A stretch of 19,773 nt of DNA from an uncultured Caryophanales bacterium (GTDB taxonomy: Bacteria; Bacillota_I; Bacilli_A; Izemoplasmatales; Hujiaoplasmataceae): assembly GCA_937958685.1 (NCBI GenBank), contig CALGNF010000166.1, positions 1-19,773 of the forward strand. The letters run 5' to 3'. Positions within the stretch are counted from its first letter, which is position 1, and each line of letters opens with the position of its first letter. Below the pieces are notes generated by a model, which was not told where the DNA came from, did no database searches, and saw only the letters and a program-made list of their open reading frames with translations. Both the position numbers and the translations under genes were made by a program. This document shows, in pieces, positions 13,911 through 19,773 of this stretch.

Positions 13911-15464
13911 ATGACGGCTCTTAGCGGCGTGGTCGTCTTCGGGGGCGTCAACTTCGCCCCGATCAGCTGGCACAGCAAGGCAAGACCCACCTACGCCAAG
14001 GATTCATTGTTGGCTTTTGAGGCCGAGTGGCGTCGCATCCAGGAAGCAAAAAGCGCCCTGGAAGCGGATTTTTCCGCTTATGACCAGGACTCATCCGCTC
14101 ACTTCCAGCCCAAGGCGATCTTCGCCGCCCACCGGGAAATGGCCAAAGACATCCTCCTGCTCGAGAAGATCAGAGAGCATGTCTTCGCCGGCCGCACGGC
14201 GGAATATGCGATCGAACAGGCAGGCAAGCATTTTTTCCAGGTGTTGGCGGCCGCCGCCGACGACTACCTCGCCGAACGGCGGTTTGACGTTTTGGATGTG
14301 TGCAACCGGCTGATCGAGAAACTCGCGCCGAGCCTGCCTCCAGAAGTGATCAAGCCGAAGGCCTTTTTCGCCGCCGGTGAGCGCTTCCTGCCCTCGGAGG
14401 TCATCCGCCTCAAGGAACAGGGGGCCTGCGGCTTTTTGGCGCTGAGCGACGCAAAATTCGCCCACAGCGCGATTTTGGCCCGCAGTCTTGGCCTCACTTA
14501 CGTGATCCAGATCCACGGTCTAAGGACGCTTGCGGAAGGCACGAACGTGCTTGTGGATTTTTCCACCGGCGAGATCTTTGCGGAACCGGACCCCAAAACG
14601 TTTTCACAGCACAGCAAAAAAACGGCAAGCATTGATGAAAGGACGGATCCGTCAACCACTGTTGCGGGCAAACTCAGACTCAAGGTCAACATGAATTCCC
14701 TGGCGGAACTCGATCTGATCGCGGGATTGGCCCATGACGGCATCGGTTTGATCCGCAGCGAGCTTTTGTTTCTCGAGGACCAGGGCCTGTTTCGGCCAAA
14801 GCACCAGGAAGAGACTTACCGGCTGATCCTCAGGAAACTTTCCCCGAGGCAAGTGGTGGTCCGCACCTTCGACCATCGCGGCGACAAGAGTCTGCCGGCT
14901 GAAAGCAAAAAGGCAATCATCGATCCCGATGTGATCTTGAAATCGCAGCTGACCTCGCTCTACAAGGCGGCCCCTGCCGGCAATCTGGCGATCCTGTTTC
15001 CCTTCGTCAGCGATCTCAAGCAGGCGGAGAAACTGCTCGCCACCGCCAAGGCGGTGCGGGATGACTTGAAGGCATCAGGTTTCGACAACTTGGAAAAAGT
15101 CCCCTTGGGAGCGATGATCGAAACGCCCGAGGCCGTGATGCTCGCGGATGAGTTCGCCCGCAAGTTCGCCTTTCTGGCGATCGGCACCAATGACCTGATC
15201 CAGCATTCCCTGGGCATCGCCCGCGAGGAGATCAATCTCAAGACGATGCAGAAATACCAACTGGAAACGATCAGAAGGCAGATCCAGCTTGTCGCCGCCG
15301 GCGCCAAAAACGCCAACATCCCCGTCGGCGTTTGTGGCATCATGGCGGAAACAGAAGCGACACTGGCTTGCTTCGCGGACTTCGGGATCGCTTACATCTC
15401 AGTGTCCGAAGCGAGGCTCCACCCGCTCAGGCGGCACCTGGGCAAATTGAACAAAAGCGACTGA
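13911..15464 (+). CDS. Divergent PTS enzyme I-like protein (PEP-protein phosphotransferase family)
   Basis: Enzyme I takes phosphate from PEP onto a histidine and passes it to HPr. This 517-residue homologue is about 50 residues shorter than usual. The HPr-binding helical part (about 34-140) includes IFAAHREMAKD and DDYLAERRFDVLDV. The swivelling domain keeps the phosphohistidine as His185 (AHSAILAR), although the usual GG-x-TSH is SDAKFAH. In the PEP barrel Arg282 (GLIRSELLF), Arg318, Glu404 (GAMIETPEA), Asn427-Asp428 (IGTNDLIQ) and Cys475 (GVCG) are kept. The conserved NPxLGxRxxR segment expected at about 333-343, with one PEP-binding arginine, is absent, and the Glu after Cys-Gly is Ile477. 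It could be a specialised or regulatory enzyme I paralogue, or a weak enzyme. No HPr gene is beside it. Start ATG 13911 follows AAAGGAAG. Confidence 0.85.
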   Translation: MTALSGVVVFGGVNFAPISWHSKARPTYAKDSLLAFEAEWRRIQEAKSALEADFSAYDQDSSAHFQPKAIFAAHREMAKDILLLEKIREHVFAGRTAEYAIEQAGKHFFQVLAAAADDYLAERRFDVLDVCNRLIEKLAPSLPPEVIKPKAFFAAGERFLPSEVIRLKEQGACGFLALSDAKFAHSAILARSLGLTYVIQIHGLRTLAEGTNVLVDFSTGEIFAEPDPKTFSQHSKKTASIDERTDPSTTVAGKLRLKVNMNSLAELDLIAGLAHDGIGLIRSELLFLEDQGLFRPKHQEETYRLILRKLSPRQVVVRTFDHRGDKSLPAESKKAIIDPDVILKSQLTSLYKAAPAGNLAILFPFVSDLKQAEKLLATAKAVRDDLKASGFDNLEKVPLGAMIETPEAVMLADEFARKFAFLAIGTNDLIQHSLGIAREEINLKTMQKYQLETIRRQIQLVAAGAKNANIPVGVCGIMAETEATLACFADFGIAYISVSEARLHPLRRHLGKLNKSD

Positions 15465-15484
15465 GCCGGCCCCCGGCTCAGTCG
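15458..15484. terminator. Hairpin containing both convergent stop codons
   Basis: A perfect 12-bp stem CGACTGAGCCGG/CCGGCTCAGTCG (15458-15469 with 15473-15484) and a CCC loop. The left arm contains the TGA of the enzyme I-like gene and the right arm the TGA of the minus-strand gene. The tails are only moderately T-rich on both sides, so termination is likely but perhaps incomplete. Confidence 0.78.
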
Positions 15485-15915
15485 TTCTTATTGATGATTT
15501 CCCTGATGGCGCCGACGATTGATGCAAACTCCGGGTGCGTGCCCATCGCGAAATGGGGATTGATCTCGCCCAGCAAGGTGCCGCCCGCCCCGAACAGGCC
15601 GATGATCTCGACTTCCTTGCGGTCGATCAGTTTGGTTTGGATCCGGACCTCAAGGACGTTCTCTAGATCATAGAAGGTCTTCTGAAACACGGTGACCAGC
15701 AGTTTCTTGGCTTCGGGATCGATTCTGATCCGGGAATTGAAGATGATCAGGGTATAGATCGCACACAAGGCGACCACCAGCCCGAGGAAGACGTAGAAAA
15801 CCACGCCCGGTGTGAACCCGATCAGGAAGAACGAGAGATAGAAAGCCCCAAAAAACAGGTCGATGAGGAGACAACCGAGTTTTTGGCGTTTGGACGTCAG
15901 GGAATAGACCTGCAC
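15478..15915 (-). CDS. Small membrane protein: two helices plus PH-like C-terminal half
   Basis: I do not recognise a named family for this 145-residue protein. Two hydrophobic helices at about 13-34 and 38-59 form a hairpin. The soluble half begins NSRIRIDPEAKKLLVTVFQKTFYDLENVLEVRI as alternating strands, which recalls bacterial PH-like (YdbS/YdbT-type) membrane-anchored domains. The likely start is GTG 15915 rather than GTG 15924, because the latter is part of the GAGGTGA ribosome-binding site. The same arrangement is seen at the dual-GNAT gene. It is convergent with the enzyme I-like gene, with which it shares a terminator hairpin, and divergent from the aminomutase gene. Nothing indicates a specific function. 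Confidence 0.75.
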   Translation of the reverse strand: MQVYSLTSKRQKLGCLLIDLFFGAFYLSFFLIGFTPGVVFYVFLGLVVALCAIYTLIIFNSRIRIDPEAKKLLVTVFQKTFYDLENVLEVRIQTKLIDRKEVEIIGLFGAGGTLLGEINPHFAMGTHPEFASIVGAIREIINKND

Positions 15916-15933
15916 CTGGATCACCTCATTTCC

Positions 15934-15963
15934 ATTATACTACAGCCAATCGTTTATTGTGAA
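15934..15963 (-). promoter_or_regulatory. Promoter of the small membrane protein gene
   Basis: On the minus strand TTCACA (15958-15963) is followed after 18 bases by a perfect TATAAT (15934-15939). The leader would be about 12 bases. Confidence 0.65.
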
Positions 15964-15989
15964 GTTTACCCCATTTTCGCCGGGGGGAT

Positions 15990-16018
15990 TTGGCGAAAGG
16001 CACAGTTTATGATATAAT
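15990..16018 (+). promoter_or_regulatory. Promoter of the aminomutase gene
   Basis: TTGGCG (15990-15995), 17-base spacer and a perfect extended -10 TGATATAAT (16010-16018). The transcript would start near 16025, about 30 bases before the ATG, with GGGAGGT as ribosome-binding site. Confidence 0.75.
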
Positions 16019-16054
16019 AATAGGGGAAAATCCGTTTCTGCAAGGGAGGTAGTT

Positions 16055-17323
16055 ATGAAAAAGTCAAAACGCCAAATAGCTCTCGACCGGGCCAAGGAAC
16101 TCAAAGGCCGGATCGCCGACTACTTGGAGATCAGGGACCAGATCCCCCGAGGCCTCGCCCTCACCGACAGCATCAAGGCCAGGCAACAACTGATCATGAA
16201 AAAACTGCACGCCACCGAGGAAAACTGGAACGACTGGCACTGGCAGTTAAGACATCGCATCCGCGATGTCGAGCTCTTGCGCCAGTTCATCAACTTGACC
16301 GAGAAGGAGACCGAGGCGATCCGGGAGGTCACGAAGATCTACCGCTGGGCGATCAGTCCCTATTATCTCAGCCTGATCGATCCCGACGATGAATTCGACG
16401 CCGTCAAGCTGCAGGCGGTGCCCTCCGCGCTCGAGCTCGTCGGCGACTGCCACGACCTCGACCCGATGGCGGAGGAATACACCAACCCCGCCGGCTGCAT
16501 CACCCGCCGCTATCCCGACCGGCTGATCATGAATGTCACCAACGAGTGCGCGATGTACTGCCGGCATTGCCAAAGGCGCCGCAACATCGGCGAAAACGAC
16601 TATGCAACGCCGAAAAAGGAAATCCAGGAAGCAATCGACTACATCCGCGACAATCCCGAGATCCGCGACGTGTTGATCACCGGCGGCGATCCCTTCACGC
16701 TCTCGAACCAGAATCTCGAGTGGATGATCAAGGAACTTAGGAAGATCCCGCATGTCGAAGTGATCCGCCTGGGGTCCCGGACGCTCGTCACGATGCCGCA
16801 GCGGATCACCGACAAACTTGTCGCGATGCTCAAAAAATACCACCCGCTCTTCGTCAACACCCATTTCAACCATCCCCAGGAAGTCACCGAGGAAGCCAAA
16901 GAGGCGTGCGAGCGCCTCGCGAACGCCGGCATCCCCCTGGGCAACCAGGCGGTGCTTCTAAACGGCGTGAACAACGACAAGTTCGTGATGCGCTCCTTGA
17001 ACCACGAACTCCTGAAAGCGAGGGTCCGCCCCTATTACCTCTTCCACGCGAAGACCGTCCAGGGCACGACCCATTTCAACACCTCGATCGACGACGGCCT
17101 CGAGATCATGGAATACCTGCGGGGCTACACCTCGGGAATGGCGATTCCCGCATACATCGTGAATGCTCCCAAGGGCAAGGGCAAGACCCCGATCCTGCCC
17201 GAATATGTGATCTCCCGGGGCAAGGATTTCTTCCTGATGCGGACCTGGGAAGGCACGATCATCAAATATCCGAACCACCAGAGCGTCGACCTCAAACAGG
17301 CGCTTGGCGAGAAGAACCACTGA
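16055..17323 (+). CDS. eam: Radical-SAM glutamate 2,3-aminomutase
   Basis: This 422-residue enzyme belongs to the lysine 2,3-aminomutase (KAM) family, which uses SAM, a [4Fe-4S] cluster and PLP to move an alpha-amino group to the beta carbon. The cluster motif is C165-AMY-C169-RH-C172 and the PLP lysine is Lys377 in APKGKGK. In KAM two aspartates (Asp293 and Asp330 in Clostridium subterminale) bind the side-chain amine of lysine. Here these positions are Lys333 (FHAKTVQG) and Asn370 (YIVNAP), with the same 37-residue spacing. Lys332 and Asn369 are reported at these positions in Clostridioides difficile glutamate 2,3-aminomutase, so the product is expected to be beta-glutamate rather than beta-lysine. 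Start ATG 16055 follows GGGAGGT. It is monocistronic, with its own promoter and terminator, upstream of a dual GNAT. Confidence 0.88.
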   Translation: MKKSKRQIALDRAKELKGRIADYLEIRDQIPRGLALTDSIKARQQLIMKKLHATEENWNDWHWQLRHRIRDVELLRQFINLTEKETEAIREVTKIYRWAISPYYLSLIDPDDEFDAVKLQAVPSALELVGDCHDLDPMAEEYTNPAGCITRRYPDRLIMNVTNECAMYCRHCQRRRNIGENDYATPKKEIQEAIDYIRDNPEIRDVLITGGDPFTLSNQNLEWMIKELRKIPHVEVIRLGSRTLVTMPQRITDKLVAMLKKYHPLFVNTHFNHPQEVTEEAKEACERLANAGIPLGNQAVLLNGVNNDKFVMRSLNHELLKARVRPYYLFHAKTVQGTTHFNTSIDDGLEIMEYLRGYTSGMAIPAYIVNAPKGKGKTPILPEYVISRGKDFFLMRTWEGTIIKYPNHQSVDLKQALGEKNH

Positions 17324-17343
17324 CTTGCTGGAAGCACCGATGT

Positions 17344-17369
17344 AAACGCCTGCAACAGGCGTTTTTTTT
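17344..17369 (+). terminator. Intrinsic terminator of the aminomutase gene
   Basis: A perfect 9-bp stem AAACGCCTG/CAGGCGTTT (17344-17352 with 17356-17364), CAA loop, then eight Ts (17362-17369). It uncouples the aminomutase from the downstream GNAT gene. Confidence 0.93.
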
Positions 17370-17379
17370 CGCTTATCGC

Positions 17380-17410
17380 TTGCCAGCCCCCGGGGGAGGA
17401 GCGGTATAAT
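17380..17410 (+). promoter_or_regulatory. Candidate promoter of the dual-GNAT gene
   Basis: A perfect TATAAT at 17405-17410 lies 30 bases before the chosen start. TTGCCA at 17380-17385 is a possible -35, but the 19-base spacer is long. Confidence 0.5.
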
Positions 17411-17439
17411 AATAATGAGAAAGCATCGAGGTGAATTTT

Positions 17440-18375
17440 GTGTACGTCAAGTTCAACGAAACAACAACAGCGGAACTGCCGAGTCTCAAGGCCCTCTGGA
17501 ATGACGGCGAAGTCATGTACTATGTCGGCTATCCGGAAGGCCTCGGCATCACTGACGAAGAGACGCAAAAGTGGCTTGCGATGGTGGCCACCAAACCGAA
17601 CACCAAACATTTTTCCATCATTGAAGAGGATCTGGGCTTTGTCGGGGAAACCTTCTACAGCTACCGTGAGGAAGGCGCTCCCGCGATCATCGACATCAAA
17701 CTCCTCAAGAAAGCCCGGGGCAAGGGCATCGCCCATATCGCCTTGGGCTACGTCCTCGATCTGCTCTTCCGCAACACCGAGGCGCCAAGTGCGCTCGTCG
17801 ATCCCGACACCCACAACCTGGCCGCGATCAATCTCTACCACAAGGTCGGCTTTGTGGAGGATCACCGCTTCACCTACAAGAATCGGGAACACGTGGCGAT
17901 GCTGCTTGCCAAGGAAGTCTGGCGCCGGCAGCGCCGGGCCTCGATGTCGCTTCGGGAGATCACCAGCGGCAATTATCTGGAGGCTGTCGATTTGGCCGTC
18001 CGCGCCGACCAGATGGATTTTGTCGCCCTCAACTCCGTGAGTCTGGTCGAGGCGGCCTACGAGCGCGGACGGATGCCCCGGGCGATCTATGCCGGCGAGA
18101 ACATGGTCGGGTTCGTGCTGCTTTCGCGCAACCGGCACACCGGAGTGTTCTGGATCAGCCAGTTGATGATCGATCAGCGCTTCCAGGGTTTGGGTTATGG
18201 GAGAAGGGCGATGGAGCTCGCCCTCGATGTCCTTTATTTGATGTCGGAGAAACCGAAGATCTGCCTGAGTTTCGCGCCCACCAACATCGTCGCCAAAAAC
18301 CTGTATGAGAGTTTGGGATTTGTGTCGACCGGCGCATATGTGAACCAAGAGATAATCTATGAAAAAGATTGGTAG
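17440..18375 (+). CDS. Tandem GNAT acetyltransferase (two fused GNAT domains)
   Basis: This 311-residue protein holds two GNAT domains. The first (about 1-165) resembles RimJ/RimL-type enzymes, with the acetyl-CoA loop RGKGIA at 93-98 and the usual AAINLYHKVGF segment. The second (about 168-311) resembles BltD/PaiA-type spermidine acetyltransferases, with LMIDQRFQGLGYG ending at 254 and VAKNLYESLGF. Both acetyl-CoA loops are intact, so both halves may be active. GTG 17440 is chosen because the upstream in-frame GTG at 17431 is part of the GAGGTG ribosome-binding site. The last 17 bases overlap the amidohydrolase gene. Its position after a glutamate 2,3-aminomutase recalls the ablA-ablB pair that makes N-acetyl-beta-lysine, but the terminator between them and the polyamine-like second domain leave the substrate open. 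Confidence 0.87.
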   Translation: MYVKFNETTTAELPSLKALWNDGEVMYYVGYPEGLGITDEETQKWLAMVATKPNTKHFSIIEEDLGFVGETFYSYREEGAPAIIDIKLLKKARGKGIAHIALGYVLDLLFRNTEAPSALVDPDTHNLAAINLYHKVGFVEDHRFTYKNREHVAMLLAKEVWRRQRRASMSLREITSGNYLEAVDLAVRADQMDFVALNSVSLVEAAYERGRMPRAIYAGENMVGFVLLSRNRHTGVFWISQLMIDQRFQGLGYGRRAMELALDVLYLMSEKPKICLSFAPTNIVAKNLYESLGFVSTGAYVNQEIIYEKDW

Positions 18376-19729
18376 GATCCTGCCCGGATTCTTTGATTCC
18401 CATTTGCACCTCCTAGGGATCGGGATGCAATCAGAAATCGTCTCCCTGAAAGGCCTGACATCGATCAAAGCCATCCAAGCTCGATTGACGACCCAACTTG
18501 ACAAGCCGATTGTCTTCGCTCGCGGCTGGAACGATGAGATTCTCGGCGATAAGAGAGCGCCTGAACGAAAAGACCTCGACCAGGCTTCTTTGGAAGTTCC
18601 GATCGTCGCCTACCGCGTCTGCGGCCATGTCGCCAGCCTCAACACCCAAGCGCTCACGCTGCTAGGTGATGGCTTGGACCGGGAAATCCCGGGCGGCACG
18701 GTCGACGTTGACCGCGGGATCCTCACCGAAAACGCCCTGGGGCTTGTGGGCAAACTCGCGCCCAAGGCGGATATCTCCCGGATCAAACACCAGTTTGTCG
18801 CTGCGGAACAGCTGCTCTTCGCCCAAGGCGTGACCAAAGTCTTTTCCGATGACTTCCTGACGTATGATCTTCCTCATGGCGAGATGATCGAGCTCCTTGA
18901 TGAGTTGTACCGAGACGGACGCTTGAAGATCAGGATCCATGAGCAGGTCAGATTCAATGATTTTGACGAATTCTCTAGCTTCATCGCCAGCGGTTGGCAC
19001 CGGCACTCAGCCGGCAATTGGCGCGTCGCCGCCCTGAAACTGCTTTTGGACGGGTCTTTGGGCGGAAGGACCGCGTTTTTGCGGCAACCCTACGCCGATG
19101 ATCCGCACAACGCGGGCGTGAGGACATATCCTGATGCTGAACTGGAAAGCTATTTCGATCTGGCAAATCACAATCAACTGCCGGTCCACGCCCATGCGAT
19201 CGGCGATGGGGCGATCGAGCAGTTTCTCGCTTGCATGGAAAGATCGCTCAAAAAGACAAACACCAAGGAACACAAGCATGCGCTCGTGCATACGCAGCTC
19301 GCAACAGGCGAGCAGATTGAGCGGATGGCGAGGCTGAAGATCGCCGCGCTCGTGCAGCCGATCTTTCTGGAATCCGACATCCGCATGCTCTCAGCGCGGA
19401 TCGGAAAGCGCAAGCGGGAAAGCTACCGCTTCAAGTCGATGCATGAGGCGGGCGTGAAGGTCTGTTTTGGGACCGACGCTCCCGTCGAGGATTTCTCGCC
19501 CTTTGCCAACCTGTTCGCGGCGATCACGCGGACCTCGGTCCAAGACCATCCCCTGGGGGCGCATCTGCCGGAAGAGGCTTTCACGCTCAAGGAAGCGCTT
19601 CATTGTTATCGAAATACAGCCGATTTTCTGGCTGGTGATGACAAAGAGGCGAAAAATGATATAATTGAACTAGACAAGGACATCGATGAGGCTGACTTGA
19701 ATCGACTTCGACAGGCGAAAGTGCGGCGG
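18359..19729 (+). CDS. Amidohydrolase_3 (YtcJ-like) metal-dependent hydrolase, 3' truncated by the fragment end
   Basis: The frame is open from ATG 18359 for 457 codons to the adapter junction, so only the last residues are lost. Family landmarks in order: FDSHLHL (metal-binding HxH, near residue 12), CGHVASLNTQAL, ALKLLLDGSLGGRTAFL, VHAHAIGDGAIEQF, LVHTQLATGEQIERM, ALVQPIFLESD, CFGTDAPVEDFSPF and a C-terminal NDIIELDKDI. Members hydrolyse amides or related bonds; substrates are rarely known. YtcJ-like proteins normally have about 50-60 residues before the PGF-x-DSH-x-H segment, forming half of a beta-sandwich. Here the protein starts at ILPGFFDSHLHL, and an in-frame TAA six bases before the ATG rules out extension. 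The start overlaps the GNAT stop by 17 bases, implying coupling. Translation past 19729 would read adapter. Confidence 0.9.
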
Positions 19730-19773
19730 AGATCGGAAGAGCACACGTCTGAACTCCAGTCACCGAATACGAT
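19730..19773. other. Illumina adapter remnant (right end)
   Basis: The sequence starts AGATCGGAAGAGCACACGTC and continues through the adapter to the index CGAATACG and the next two bases. It is the exact reverse complement of 2-45. Read in the amidohydrolase frame it gives the familiar artefact peptide RSEEHTSELQS. Confidence 0.97.

Noticed and set aside
16055-17323. Lysine 2,3-aminomutase (ablA/kamA)
   Set aside because: The two side-chain-binding aspartates are replaced by Lys and Asn, the glutamate 2,3-aminomutase signature.
18375-19729. Gene-free 3' region or decayed gene
   Set aside because: A single uninterrupted frame from 18359 encodes a conserved amidohydrolase. It only seems absent because it lacks a stop before the fragment end.
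1-19773. Terminal inverted repeats of a transposon or linear plasmid
   Set aside because: The repeat is sequencing adapter plus index. No transposase, integrase or replication gene is present.
1-19773. tRNA, rRNA, CRISPR arrays, insertion sequences or prophage genes
   Set aside because: None was seen when reading both strands. No repeat-spacer pattern and no recombinase motif was found.
1-19773. Mollicute-type reassignment of TGA to Trp
   Set aside because: Several conserved genes end in TGA at the expected position, tryptophans are encoded by TGG, and no conserved frame is interrupted by TGA.
1-19773. Apparent excess of GATC and ATCG words
   Set aside because: It follows from the strong preference for ATC (Ile) next to G-starting codons and from GAT-C contexts in coding DNA. 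It is not concentrated at any site.

Overview
This is an assembled DNA fragment of about 19.7 kb from a bacterium. Both ends still carry Illumina adapter sequence in inverted orientation (1-45 and 19730-19773), so the biological sequence runs from 46 to 19729 and the gene at each end is cut. Coding DNA is GC-rich, while promoters and leaders are AT-rich. Shine-Dalgarno sites are strong (AGGAGG/GAGGTG type), TGA is used as a stop, promoters look like classical sigma-A/sigma-70 promoters, and the glycine decarboxylase P-protein is split into two subunits. Together this fits a Bacillota-like lineage, or a relative of Mycoplasmatota that keeps the standard code. The family cannot be fixed from this window. 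No mobile element, CRISPR array, tRNA or rRNA was seen, and most of the window looks like ordinary chromosome.

Layout. 47-169: tail of a membrane protein resembling DUF1624/HGSNAT acyltransferases. 194-1816: AMP-forming acyl-CoA synthetase-like ligase, facing a TetR-family regulator (minus strand, 1861-2433) across a shared terminator. 2434-2781: a 348-base regulatory gap with divergent promoters. 2782-4044: an unrecognised protein with six membrane helices and a soluble C-terminal domain. 4144-4869: a Fic-fold protein whose motif has Tyr where the catalytic His should be. 4926-10969: a glycine cleavage block (lipoate-protein ligase, gcvT, gcvH, gcvPA, gcvPB) ending in a CvpA-like membrane protein. 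11039-11953 (minus): membrane-anchored alpha/beta hydrolase, divergent from a nitroreductase-like gene (12090-12680). 12712-13770 (minus): ispG of the MEP isoprenoid pathway. 13911-15464: a divergent PTS enzyme I-like protein. 15478-15915 (minus): small two-helix membrane protein. 16055-17323: a radical-SAM aminomutase with the glutamate 2,3-aminomutase signature. 17440-18375: a protein made of two fused GNAT acetyltransferase domains. 18359 to the end: an amidohydrolase_3/YtcJ-like enzyme that begins directly at its first metal-binding motif and runs off the fragment.

How the genes work together. The lipoate ligase can lipoylate GcvH, which shuttles between the P-protein (GcvPA/GcvPB) and GcvT; the L-protein (lipoamide dehydrogenase) is not here. 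The aminomutase is expected to make beta-glutamate, a compatible solute. The dual GNAT and the amidohydrolase follow on the same strand, and these two overlap by 17 bases, suggesting an amino-acid or amine modification locus. That link is inference. Many genes are single units with their own extended -10 promoter, a very short leader and a strong terminator.

The best candidates for a second look are the beta-glutamate/GNAT/amidohydrolase locus, the His-to-Tyr Fic protein, and the enzyme I homologue that lacks a substrate-arginine segment.
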